Part shown: piece after piece, positions 8,180 to 16,412 of the stretch
Layout of the letters: each line of letters opens with the position of its first letter
How positions within the stretch are numbered: the first letter of the stretch is position 1
Assembly: GCF_020164785.1 (NCBI RefSeq)
Contig: NZ_JAIUGX010000014.1
Span: 1-64,000 of the forward strand
DNA: 64,000 bases
Direction: 5' to 3'
Source of the DNA: Mesorhizobium sp. ES1-1
GTDB taxonomy: Bacteria > Pseudomonadota > Alphaproteobacteria > Rhizobiales > Rhizobiaceae
The notes under the pieces: model-generated
Seen by the model: the letters and a program-made list of their open reading frames with translations, nothing else
What the model was told of the DNA's origin: nothing
Databases searched by the model: none
Translations under genes and position numbers: made by a program

Positions 8180-9859
8180 CTAGAACAACCCTTCGATCTG
8201 GCCGGCCTCGTTGAGGAAGATCTTTTCCGAGGACGGCGCCTTGGGCAGGCCGGGCATGGTCATGACCTCGCCGCAGATGATGACGACGAAGCCAGCGCCC
8301 GCCGAAAGCCTGACCTCGCGCACAGGCACGGTATGGCCAGTCGGCGCCCCGCGCAGGTTCGGATCGGTCGAGAAGGAGTACTGCGTCTTGGCCATGCAGA
8401 CCGGCAGATTGCCGTAGCCGGCGTCTTCCCAGGCCTTGAGCTGGTCGCGCACCGACTTGTCGGCGATCGCTTCGGAGCCGCGATAGATGCGCTGGACAAT
8501 GGTGTTGATCTTCTCGAACAGCGGCATGGCGTCGGGATAGAGCGGCGCGAATTGCGAGGCGCCCGATTCGGCAAGGGCCACCACCTTGTTGGCGAGGTCC
8601 TCGATGCCGGCCGAGCCGTGGGCCCAGTGCTTGCACAGGATTGCTTCCTCGCCCATCGAGGCGACATAGTCCTTCATCGCCTGGATCTCGGCGTCTGTGT
8701 CGGAATAGAAGTGGTTGATGGCGACCACTGCCGGCACGCCGAACTGCCTGATATTCTCGATGTGGCGGCCAAGGTTGGCGCAGCCCTTCTTCACCGCCTC
8801 GACGTTTTCCTTGCCGAGGTCTTCCTTCTTGACGCCGCCATTCATCTTCATCGCGCGCACGGTGGCGACGATAACGGCCGCCGCCGGCTTGAGGCCTGCC
8901 TTGCGGCACTTGATGTCGAAGAACTTCTCAGCGCCGAGGTCGGCGCCGAATCCGGCCTCGGTGACGACATAGTCGGCGAGCTTCAGCGCGGTCGTGGTGG
9001 CGACCACTGAGTTGCAGCCATGAGCGATGTTGGCGAAGGGGCCGCCATGCACGAAGGCCGGGTTGTTCTCCAGCGTCTGCACGAGGTTGGGCTGCATGGC
9101 GTCCTTGAGCAGAACGGCCATGGCGCCGTCGGCCTTGAGATCGCGGGCGTAGACCGGCGACTTGTCGCGGCGGTAGGCGACGATGATGTCGCCGAGGCGC
9201 TTTTCGAGGTCCTTGAGGTCGGTGGCGAGGCAGAGGATTGCCATGACTTCGGAGGCGACCGTGATGTCGAAGCCGCCTTCGCGCGGGAAGCCGTTGGCGA
9301 CGCCGCCGAGCGAGCAGATGATCTCGCGGAGCGCGCGGTCGTTCATGTCCATGACGCGGCGCCAGACGACGCGGCGTGTGTCGATGCCGAGGTCATTGCC
9401 CCAGTAGATGTGGTTGTCGATCAGCGCGGACAGGAGATTGTGCGCCGTGGTGATGGCGTGGAAATCGCCGGTGAAGTGGAGGTTCATGTCCTCCATCGGC
9501 ACGACCTGCGCGTAGCCGCCGCCGGCAGCCCCGCCCTTGACGCCGAAATTCGGCCCGAGCGAAGCCTCGCGGATGCAGACGATCGCCTTTTTGCCGATAC
9601 GGTTCAGGCCATCGCCGAGCCCGACCGTGGTTGTCGTCTTGCCTTCGCCGGCTGGCGTCGGGTTGATCGCGGTGACGAGGATCAGCTTGCCATCCTTGTT
9701 GCCCTTCACCGACTTGATGAAATCGGCGGATATTTTCGCCTTGTCGTGGCCATAGGGCAAAAGATGTTCGGTCGGGATGCCGATCTTGGCGCCGATCTCC
9801 TGGATCTGCTTTTTCTTGGCGGCGCGCGCGATCTCGATGTCGGACTTCACTTCGGCCAT
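8180..9859 (-). CDS. fhs: Formate-tetrahydrofolate ligase
   Basis: A 559-residue cytoplasmic enzyme, full length for the family, that makes 10-formyl-tetrahydrofolate from formate, THF and ATP. The ATP loop TPAGEGKTTTTVGL (68-81) is intact, as are GGAAGGGYAQVVPMEDMNLHFTGD and the C-terminal GEVMTMPGLP. It feeds one-carbon units into purine, formyl-Met and serine metabolism. The ATG is preceded by AGAGGAAAG at good spacing. It appears monocistronic, with a 319-base upstream gap and a hairpin downstream. Confidence 0.97.
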   Translation of the reverse strand: MAEVKSDIEIARAAKKKQIQEIGAKIGIPTEHLLPYGHDKAKISADFIKSVKGNKDGKLILVTAINPTPAGEGKTTTTVGLGDGLNRIGKKAIVCIREASLGPNFGVKGGAAGGGYAQVVPMEDMNLHFTGDFHAITTAHNLLSALIDNHIYWGNDLGIDTRRVVWRRVMDMNDRALREIICSLGGVANGFPREGGFDITVASEVMAILCLATDLKDLEKRLGDIIVAYRRDKSPVYARDLKADGAMAVLLKDAMQPNLVQTLENNPAFVHGGPFANIAHGCNSVVATTTALKLADYVVTEAGFGADLGAEKFFDIKCRKAGLKPAAAVIVATVRAMKMNGGVKKEDLGKENVEAVKKGCANLGRHIENIRQFGVPAVVAINHFYSDTDAEIQAMKDYVASMGEEAILCKHWAHGSAGIEDLANKVVALAESGASQFAPLYPDAMPLFEKINTIVQRIYRGSEAIADKSVRDQLKAWEDAGYGNLPVCMAKTQYSFSTDPNLRGAPTGHTVPVREVRLSAGAGFVVIICGEVMTMPGLPKAPSSEKIFLNEAGQIEGLF

Positions 9860-10178
9860 GACGGCTTTCCTCTGGATTGAACGATGGAGGGGACTGGATT
9901 GATCTCGCTCGAACGCCGGGTGGGCCCAGGCGCGAACGCGCGGGCATGTTCCAACCCTGTCGCGGCCACGGCTTCAACCTGCATGCGGTATTGTTCCTAT
10001 GAAGAAAACTCTCCGGGGGACCGACCGACCTGCCGGCGGTCTTCCTGGCCCGGTTGACGCGCCGTATAAGAGCCAGAGGACGCGTCGCTCCGCCGTCTCA
10101 AAACAGCCGCACAATGCACGGAATGCGACAGAGGCGACGGCGCAAATCCGCCATTGTCGTTGCGGGCCATGTACAGGC
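9860..10178. other. Intergenic stretch upstream of fhs
   Basis: These 319 bases lie between the DUF2333-like gene stop and the fhs start and must hold the fhs promoter and 5' leader. I looked for a conserved riboswitch or tRNA fold and recognised none. Open frames crossing it have no ribosome site or family features. Confidence 0.45.
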
Positions 10179-11303
10179 TTATTGGGTCAGCACGTTGCTG
10201 ATTTCGACCATGTTTGATCGCACCCTGAGCACGTAAAAGCCCATTGTCGTCAGGTGGGTCGGCAGCAGCCAGCCATCCTCGCGGCCGTTGGCGATGATGA
10301 AGGGCTGGATGCGCAGTGCCGAGACGAATTGCGCGTCCATCGTCTCCCACAAACTCTTCAGGTGCTTTTCCTTGATGACGTCCTCGAAATCGGCCTGGGC
10401 GCCCTTCATCAGGCCGTAATAGGCATAGAGCTGGCCATAGGCGAACCAGTAGCGGTCATCGGCGCGAAAATCGAACCAGCCATTATTATGGTTCTCGGCG
10501 CGCTCCTTGAGGATCGCCGATGTCGAACCGATGTCCGACGAGATGCGATCAATATATTGCTTCAGGTTGTCGGCGCGGGCATCGAAGGTGGCCTGGCAGG
10601 TCGCAAGCCGCGCGTTGAAGGAGCGGAGCATGCGCACCGCGTCGCGATAGTAGCTCGGCGTCGGCGTCTTGGGGCCGAAGGGGTTCAGGCCGAAATACCA
10701 GGTCTCCTCGTCGAACTGCAGATTGCCACGGGCGTTCTGCAGGTCGCTGTCGATCTGCGAGGTGGTGCGCACGCGGCCGAGATTGTCGGCAAGCTCGGTC
10801 GCCGTGCGCCGTACCGCCTGGTTGATGCCGCGCTGGAAGGAAGCCTTGTTGTCCATCCAGGGCGTGTGGTCCCAGTCGATGCCGAACAGGCCCAGCTTGT
10901 AAAGGATCATCGACGAGATCCAGGAATTTTGGTTGACGTTCAGATCGGTAAGGTCGGCCGCCACCTGGGCGATGCCGGAATTTCCGCAGGTCTTGGCGGT
11001 GTCGGTTCCGGCACCCGCCGCGACCTGCTCGCCGGCGGAAATGTTGCGATTGTCGAAGCTGTAGGTTTCGGGATAGTTCGGGTTGAAATTGTTCCACCAC
11101 TGGGTGGCGTAGAAGAAGTTGGCATAGAGGCCGACAAGGACCAGCAAAGCCACGCCGACGGCCGCCTTGAGGATCCAGCCGCGCTGGGTGTACCAACTGC
11201 CGGCCCACATGAACGGCCACAGGATGACGCCGATGATCAGGCCGATGCCGCGGCCTATCCACTGGAAGATGCCGACGAAAAAATTCACGATCGGATCGAG
11301 CAT
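10179..11303 (-). CDS. Membrane-anchored DUF2333-like protein
   Basis: A 374-residue protein. The first 36 residues are a glycine-rich hydrophobic segment (FFVGIFQWIGRGIGLIIGVILWPFMW), followed by a clear transmembrane helix at about 46-67 and then a roughly 300-residue soluble part, likely periplasmic, with many aromatic residues and helical stretches. The length and the opening pattern fit the DUF2333 family as I remember it; its function is unknown. It is the last gene of the 10.2-17.5 kb minus-strand cluster, 34 bases after the preceding stop, and would supply a membrane anchor for that system. Confidence 0.75.
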   Translation of the reverse strand: MLDPIVNFFVGIFQWIGRGIGLIIGVILWPFMWAGSWYTQRGWILKAAVGVALLVLVGLYANFFYATQWWNNFNPNYPETYSFDNRNISAGEQVAAGAGTDTAKTCGNSGIAQVAADLTDLNVNQNSWISSMILYKLGLFGIDWDHTPWMDNKASFQRGINQAVRRTATELADNLGRVRTTSQIDSDLQNARGNLQFDEETWYFGLNPFGPKTPTPSYYRDAVRMLRSFNARLATCQATFDARADNLKQYIDRISSDIGSTSAILKERAENHNNGWFDFRADDRYWFAYGQLYAYYGLMKGAQADFEDVIKEKHLKSLWETMDAQFVSALRIQPFIIANGREDGWLLPTHLTTMGFYVLRVRSNMVEISNVLTQ

Positions 11304-11337
11304 GGCAATGTCACCCCTCAGTCGCTAAGCCGGGCCT

Positions 11338-12642
11338 TCAGTCGGTCAGGCCATAGAGGCGTGTGCGGAACGCCACCTTGTCCTTCAAATATGTGCTTTT
11401 CAGAACGTCGACAACATGAGATCGCCAGGCCTCGCTGAAGCCGTCATAGTCCTTGTAGAAGCCCTGCTTGTTGAAGATGTAGCGCGACACGAAGTCGGAG
11501 GGCACAAAATCCGAGATCAACTGGTTGGTCAGCCAGGCATCGGGATGATCGGGCTTGGCGCGGATCACCAGAAAACGCTGCGACGGGGCTACGTCCTCGA
11601 TCTTGAGGCGGCCAAGCTGGGCGATCTCGCGCTTGGCGGCATTGAGGAAGGGAAAGTTGCCGTCCCTGGTGATCAGCTCGGCATGGCTCTGGATCCAGGT
11701 CTGCAGCCATACCTTGTCGACATCGGTCAGGTTGCGGTCGGGCTCGGCATCGCGGATCAGCGCGCGCACCACCATCTCGGCCCGGTGCTCGAGATAGCCT
11801 GACGTTTCAACCCAGGACGCGCGCGGAAGTTCAACGCGGCCGGTGGAGGCCAGGAACTTGAACACCCTGTCGGCATCGCGGATCGAGATGTAGCTCACCT
11901 GCCAGGGCCGCGAGCGGCGGAAGCCGGGTGCCGCCGGATCGCTGATCACCGTCGTCATGTCGGTGTCGACGAAGACGTACAGACCGCCGAAATGGCTGGT
12001 CCAATAGGCGTTGTGCCGGAAAATCACCTGGTCCGGCACCAGCGCGTTCTCGCGGATGTCGCCGCACACCTTTGCGAGTTCGACCATGCGGGTCAGCATG
12101 GCGCTGTCGCGCCACGCGTCGGGCTCCTGGCGCAACCGGTCGACGAGCTTGCCAAGCTCCGCGGCCTTGCCCAGCACGTCCTCGGCCGACAGCACTTTGA
12201 ACTCGACCTGGCTGATCGAGAGCAGGTCCTCGATATCGTTGACCTTCGAAACCGAATCCTCGATCTCGCCGTAGATGACGTCCTTGATCGTCAGCGCGTC
12301 GATGGCGCGCTGGTTTCTGGACATGAACTCGAACATCAACTGCGAGGTGTTGGAGAAAGCGGTGTGCACCACCGGCAGGTCGATCTGCGATGGCGTCAGG
12401 ATGATGAAGCGCCGATTGACCTCGTCGGGATCGAGATAATTATAATCGCCGCATTCCTCGGCCACTTCGGGCGAGAAGCCGGTCCGGTCGATCTGGAAAC
12501 TCTCCAGCTTGGTTGGCTCAAGGCCGAACGCCGCCAGCGCCTTGTTGTAGCGCTGGATAAGATGCGGCTCGTCGATCACGAGCAAGCGCCCGTAGATCAG
12601 CTCATTGTCGCGAAGAAGGTCGGGTTTCCCGGCGGGGGTCAT
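11338..12642 (-). CDS. Uncharacterised cluster protein
   Basis: A 434-residue protein without signal peptide or membrane helix, acidic and mixed alpha/beta in composition. I recognise no catalytic motif; Pfam DUF6638 is a possible match from memory but unverified. The N-terminus has LLRDNELIYGRLLVIDEPHLIQRYNKAL, the middle has a helical stretch (VEFKVLSAEDVLGKAAELGKLVDRL), and the C-terminus ends in aromatic-rich helices. It lies 34 bases upstream of the DUF2333-like gene and downstream of the AAA+ ATPase gene, so it is probably part of the same system. The nuclease cassette sits immediately upstream and may now separate its transcription from the first three genes. Confidence 0.7.
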   Translation of the reverse strand: MTPAGKPDLLRDNELIYGRLLVIDEPHLIQRYNKALAAFGLEPTKLESFQIDRTGFSPEVAEECGDYNYLDPDEVNRRFIILTPSQIDLPVVHTAFSNTSQLMFEFMSRNQRAIDALTIKDVIYGEIEDSVSKVNDIEDLLSISQVEFKVLSAEDVLGKAAELGKLVDRLRQEPDAWRDSAMLTRMVELAKVCGDIRENALVPDQVIFRHNAYWTSHFGGLYVFVDTDMTTVISDPAAPGFRRSRPWQVSYISIRDADRVFKFLASTGRVELPRASWVETSGYLEHRAEMVVRALIRDAEPDRNLTDVDKVWLQTWIQSHAELITRDGNFPFLNAAKREIAQLGRLKIEDVAPSQRFLVIRAKPDHPDAWLTNQLISDFVPSDFVSRYIFNKQGFYKDYDGFSEAWRSHVVDVLKSTYLKDKVAFRTRLYGLTD

Positions 12643-12695
12643 GCGCAGAGCTCCGAGGAGTCTTGCGTCGAACGGTGAGGCGCCAACGCTGATTT

Positions 12696-12745
12696 CCCCC
12701 TCTCCCCGTTCTTCACGGGGAGAGGGTAAGGGTGAGGGGCTGCGC
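12696..12745. repeat. Left inverted-repeat arm of the DUF559 cassette (REP-like)
   Basis: Positions 12696-12740 are the reverse complement of 13174-13218 with one mismatch, and the match extends about five bases further with one more mismatch. Within the arm CCCTCTCCCCG (12698-12708) pairs with CGGGGAGAGGG (12716-12726) to form an 11-bp hairpin. The arm ends at the stop codon of the nuclease gene. Confidence 0.9.
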
Positions 12746-13167
12746 TAACGATCAAGGAATGTCTCCCCATAGCCGTCAGCCGCTACAAACCGAAGCTCAT
12801 GCGTGTCGATATTGCGATCAAGTCGTCCTTCAATCGCAGCAAGGATCGTGTCGAGGACTGCTTGGCGGTCGTTCAAGACATCGGCATTCCAAAACCGGAG
12901 GACCGACCAACCATTCGAAACCATAAACCGATCTCTAACTTGGTCATACGTGTTACCAGCATGCTGGCTGCCATCGATCTCGACAATTAGGTGGCATTCC
13001 CTGCACGCGAAATCCGCAAAGTAGTTGCCGATCGATAATTGCCGCACGAATTTGTGGCCATTCAGTCTGCGATCGCGCAACTCTTGCCAAAGTGCGCCTT
13101 CAGCATCGTTGTCCGACTGCCGCAAGCGTCTTGCGCGAGTCGTCGTCGCGATTTCCGGTCCACGCAT
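12745..13167 (-). CDS. DUF559 / very-short-patch-repair-like endonuclease
   Basis: A 140-residue protein of the DUF559 family, a restriction-endonuclease-like fold related to Vsr. Key features are the N-terminal acidic residue in NDAEGALW (E23), LNGHKFVRQLSIGNYFADFAC with D52, and the catalytic-type strand LIVEIDGSQH (E63, D65, H69), followed by RDRFMVSNGWSVLRFWNADV. It probably nicks or cuts DNA, but the physiological substrate is unknown. The gene is wedged between two almost identical inverted repeats that begin within about 5 bases of its start and stop. The ATG at 13167 is chosen because a longer frame would only translate the repeat. It separates two genes of an otherwise compact cluster, which suggests insertion. 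Confidence 0.85.
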   Translation of the reverse strand: MRGPEIATTTRARRLRQSDNDAEGALWQELRDRRLNGHKFVRQLSIGNYFADFACRECHLIVEIDGSQHAGNTYDQVRDRFMVSNGWSVLRFWNADVLNDRQAVLDTILAAIEGRLDRNIDTHELRFVAADGYGETFLDR

Positions 13168-13168
13168 G

Positions 13169-13218
13169 GCGCTGCCCCTCACCCTTACCCTCTCCCCGTG
13201 AAGGACGGGGAGAGGGGG
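13169..13218. repeat. Right inverted-repeat arm of the DUF559 cassette (REP-like)
   Basis: This is the partner of the arm at 12696-12745. It contains its own hairpin, CCCTCTCCCCG (13188-13198) against CGGGGAGAGGG (13206-13216), with loop TGAAGGA. The arm starts two bases upstream of the nuclease ATG. The core resembles the CTCTCCCC/GGGGAGAG repeats scattered through rhizobial genomes. Confidence 0.9.
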
Positions 13219-13299
13219 GCGTCGGCGTTGACGCTTTGTCCTTCCCCGCTTTGAAAGCCGCCCCCGCCTTGCCACCAGGCGTTTAGCTGAAGTGGAATG

Positions 13300-15210
13300 T
13301 TACGCATCCCAAACCCCCTTCTTCTTCATCTCCTCCATCTCGCGGGCGGCGCGTTCGCGCAGCCTGGCGTCGCGCAGCAGCTTCTCCACCGCGGCGTCAT
13401 CGGACTTATCGGAATAGCGGAATTCGCTGTCGGCGTAGCGATTGATCTCCTGCATGACCATGTCCATCGAGAACGGCCCGCGCAATTCCTCGATCATCGA
13501 TTTCTTCTCGTCGTAGCCCTTGTGCATGAAGGCTTCCGGCTTCTCGAACCAGTCGTCGGGGAGCTCGATATCCATGGCGCGCATCTTGATGGCGTCGGTG
13601 ACGTTCTTGATGGCGCGGCCGGTGAAGCGCGGCTCGGCGTCCTTGATCAGGTGCAGGTAGGTGCCGATGTCGGCCATGGTTTTCGGCGAGTCGTTCTCCT
13701 TCATGTAGCGCTCATAGACCCGCATCAGCCCATCCTCCTGCGGCTTCTCATGCTCCTCATAGGCCTCGGTCACGGCACGCTGGATCTCCTGCGCGGCGTA
13801 GAGTTCGTGGTCGCCGAGCGGTATTTTGTGATTCTTGCCGGCCAGCAGAACGAAGATGTCGATGTAGTCGTCACGGGTCTGCGGGCCGTCGACCAGCCAG
13901 CGCGCGCCGGCGCGCTGGCGCAGCGCATCGTCGACATTTTCGGGATAGTTGGAGAACATGCCGAACGAGCAGTTGCCGCGCACCACCGTGCCCGCCCCCG
14001 CGAACGCGTCCATCAGGACGCCTGTGATCTCCTGCTGGCCGGCGGAAGCGCGGTCGTCGGAGCGGCGCGCCGCCACCTGGTCGATGTCGTCGATGGTGCC
14101 GAAGCCGATGACGCGCGGGTTCAGGACGTTGTTGATGAACTGCCGGCAATTCTGTCCCGACTTGCCCTGGTAGGACGAGATCTGGTCGACGCCGAAATTC
14201 TCGTAGGCGAAGGGATAGCCGGCGACCTGGCAGTAGTCGTTGACGAGGCCGGCGATCATCTGGATCAGCGTCGTTTTGCCGGTGCCGGGCGCACCGTCGC
14301 CGATGAAGGTGAACAGGAAGCCGCCGAGCTCGACGAACGGGTTCAGCTCACGCTCGAAATCATAGGCCATCAGCATCTTGGCGAGCTTGACCGATTGATA
14401 TTTGGCGATGTGGTTGCCAACGACCTCTTCCGGCTTCTTGAAGGTCATCACCAGCGGCTTGGAGCGCTTGCCGGGGGCGACGTCGAAGCCATCGAGGGTG
14501 AAATCGTCGGCGTCGATCCGGATATGGGCGTTCTCGAACGGGCCAATGCCGTCGAAGCGTCCCTTGCGGGCCAGCAGCCCATCGATGGCGACGCGGGCAA
14601 AGGCGCGCGCCCTGGTCATCAGGTCGGCATCGTCCTTCGTGCCCGTTACCGCCTTGTCGAGGCCGGCAATGATCGACTTCACCGCGTCCTGCGGCGTGTC
14701 GAACAGGAAGTCGGGCTCGGGCATGTCATTGGGCGCTTCGCCGTCGCTGGCAATGAGCTGGAACAGATAGGACGCCAGGCTGAAAGCCGAGATGTAAGCG
14801 GAGGCCGACAGAAGTTTCTTGAAGGTTGCGGCTTCATCGCCTTCCAGTGGCGCCCGGGCATTCTTGGCCTGCAGGCTTTCGAGGTCGGAGCCCTCGGCGA
14901 AGACGTCGGAGATGGCGAGCGCGATCGCGATGCCACGGCGGGCGCGATAAAGCAGCGTGTGCTGCGGGATGCTCATCAGCTGGTCATCGGGACGGATGGC
15001 GGCGACGGTCTTGGCCAGTTCCACCTCACGCGTGCGGCGCACCGAGCCGGCCGAGACAGTGGAGACAAAGCGGCGGTTGGTGCCGGCCAGGGCCGTGCCG
15101 GACTCGCGTGACGGATCCTCCAGCACGACGATGCGGGTGATGAAGCTCTGCGCGGTGGCGCGGTGCTTCTCGATCGCCGCTTCCGGGATGGTAGTCAGGC
15201 CGGTGTCCAT
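13300..15210 (-). CDS. AAA+ ATPase of an uncharacterised five-gene cluster
   Basis: A 636-residue protein. The N-terminal 290 residues are helical and unlike any family I know. An AAA+ module follows with Walker A GDGAPGTGKTT (304-314), a Walker-B-like strand VIGFGTIDDIDQ (367-378) and a basic RQRAGARW segment near 431-438 that could carry the arginine finger. NYP at 421-423 may be sensor 1. The overall arrangement looks like a protein-remodelling ATPase rather than a transporter or helicase. It follows the 381-residue gene by 24 bases and precedes the nuclease cassette. I cannot name the substrate; the coiled-coil protein encoded upstream is the obvious candidate partner. Confidence 0.85.
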   Translation of the reverse strand: MDTGLTTIPEAAIEKHRATAQSFITRIVVLEDPSRESGTALAGTNRRFVSTVSAGSVRRTREVELAKTVAAIRPDDQLMSIPQHTLLYRARRGIAIALAISDVFAEGSDLESLQAKNARAPLEGDEAATFKKLLSASAYISAFSLASYLFQLIASDGEAPNDMPEPDFLFDTPQDAVKSIIAGLDKAVTGTKDDADLMTRARAFARVAIDGLLARKGRFDGIGPFENAHIRIDADDFTLDGFDVAPGKRSKPLVMTFKKPEEVVGNHIAKYQSVKLAKMLMAYDFERELNPFVELGGFLFTFIGDGAPGTGKTTLIQMIAGLVNDYCQVAGYPFAYENFGVDQISSYQGKSGQNCRQFINNVLNPRVIGFGTIDDIDQVAARRSDDRASAGQQEITGVLMDAFAGAGTVVRGNCSFGMFSNYPENVDDALRQRAGARWLVDGPQTRDDYIDIFVLLAGKNHKIPLGDHELYAAQEIQRAVTEAYEEHEKPQEDGLMRVYERYMKENDSPKTMADIGTYLHLIKDAEPRFTGRAIKNVTDAIKMRAMDIELPDDWFEKPEAFMHKGYDEKKSMIEELRGPFSMDMVMQEINRYADSEFRYSDKSDDAAVEKLLRDARLRERAAREMEEMKKKGVWDA

Positions 15211-15234
15211 GAAGTGTGCTCCGTGGTGTTACGG

Positions 15235-16380
15235 TCAGACGTCCGAGATCACCTGTCCCTTGGACAGGATGTGAACCTTGTAGCCGCCAAAGATCTTTTG
15301 GGCTTCGCCGGCGGCATAGAGCGCCTGGTAGGCTTCGTGCGGGATCAGCGCATGGTTCTCGTAGCTCGACACGCCCTGGCGCGCGGCTTCCAGATCGTCG
15401 GTGTTGATGAAGAATTCCTGCGTCGTCTTCTCGCTCGAAAACAGCCCCTTGCGGCCGGGCTTCTCGCCCTTGGAATAGACCTCCTGGATGGTCCAGGTCA
15501 GCAGCCAGGCGTTTTCAGGCTTGCGCACCTTGGCCAGCACCTCGGTCACCGTCGAATTGTTGTCGGTGATGCCAGCCGAATAGAACGGGCCGAGCACGAC
15601 CCGGCGCAGCTGCTTGGGATGCAGCGGTTCGAAATCCTTGTCGAGATTGACGGCGATCGTCGCCGGCGAGAGCGTATAGGCCGAGTTCTTCTCGGTGAAA
15701 TCATCGAAACGGTGGGCAAGCTCAGGATTGAGCAGACCGTCGACAGGCAAAGGAATATCGATCTTGTCGTTCAGCTTGCCGTCGCGGCCGACCAGCTGGC
15801 GGATCATGTTCTCGGAGGAATCCTCCACCGTCACCATGTAGACCAGCGGCAGGTTGGCGCTGCCGTCGAAGGTCGCCCAGTGGACCAGATAATAGGGGCG
15901 CTCCGTCTTCGGATTGACCGAAACCTTGACGGTCTGCGCCAATGTGAAAGGCCCGAATGTCTGCTCGCTCTTGACGTCTTCCAGGTAGAGCCGCTCGGCC
16001 ATGGACTTTCGCAGGGGCTCGGGGAATTCCTTGTGGCGCAGGATGAAGTCGGCCATCTCCTCGCGCAATTCGCCGGCGAGCGGGATGTTGGCGAGCCGGC
16101 TGTCGGCCTGGCGCCGGTCGTTCTCCAGTTCGAGCAGGTTTTGGAAGACGGGGAAGCCACTTTCCGCCCGCGAGATGCGGAACGTGTCCATGAAGCCCAG
16201 CCGGTTGCGCCAGCAGGAAAACGACCTTTCCAGCCTGGCGATGTATTCGGCGACAATCTTGGCGACGATGCCATGCCGGTAGAGCGGCGAGCGATCGTCG
16301 CGCATGAATATTTCAAGGCCGCTGAGGGCTGCGGTGATGGAGGAGAAATACCGTGCCGCCGCTTCGTTTTCGGGGGTCAT
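15235..16380 (-). CDS. Uncharacterised protein, partner of the AAA+ ATPase
   Basis: A 381-residue soluble protein with a helical N-terminal half (residues 1-140, including EYIARLERSFSCWRNRLGFMDTFRIS) and a beta-rich C-terminal half (about 150-381, with repeated short strands such as RPYYLVHWATFDG and AWLLTWTIQEVYSKG). There is no signal peptide, membrane helix or catalytic motif I can name. It sits 32 bases after the coiled-coil gene and 24 bases before the ATPase gene, a tight operon arrangement, so it is probably an adaptor or regulatory subunit; this is inference from position. Confidence 0.7.
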   Translation of the reverse strand: MTPENEAAARYFSSITAALSGLEIFMRDDRSPLYRHGIVAKIVAEYIARLERSFSCWRNRLGFMDTFRISRAESGFPVFQNLLELENDRRQADSRLANIPLAGELREEMADFILRHKEFPEPLRKSMAERLYLEDVKSEQTFGPFTLAQTVKVSVNPKTERPYYLVHWATFDGSANLPLVYMVTVEDSSENMIRQLVGRDGKLNDKIDIPLPVDGLLNPELAHRFDDFTEKNSAYTLSPATIAVNLDKDFEPLHPKQLRRVVLGPFYSAGITDNNSTVTEVLAKVRKPENAWLLTWTIQEVYSKGEKPGRKGLFSSEKTTQEFFINTDDLEAARQGVSSYENHALIPHEAYQALYAAGEAQKIFGGYKVHILSKGQVISDV

Positions 16381-16412
16381 GCTATGCGCTCGCCGGCGGT
16401 CCCTGTCACCCC

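Noticed and set aside
9860..10178. Possible riboswitch or tRNA upstream of fhs
   Set aside because: I looked for a paired multistem fold and a cloverleaf and found no convincing arrangement.
12696..13218. CRISPR array at the paired repeats
   Set aside because: The repeats are two, inverted and palindromic, with a gene between them, not short direct repeats with unique spacers.
13297..15111. Plus-strand frame of 604 codons opposite the AAA+ ATPase
   Set aside because: Shadow of the ATPase gene; the ATPase strand has the Walker motifs and fits the operon.
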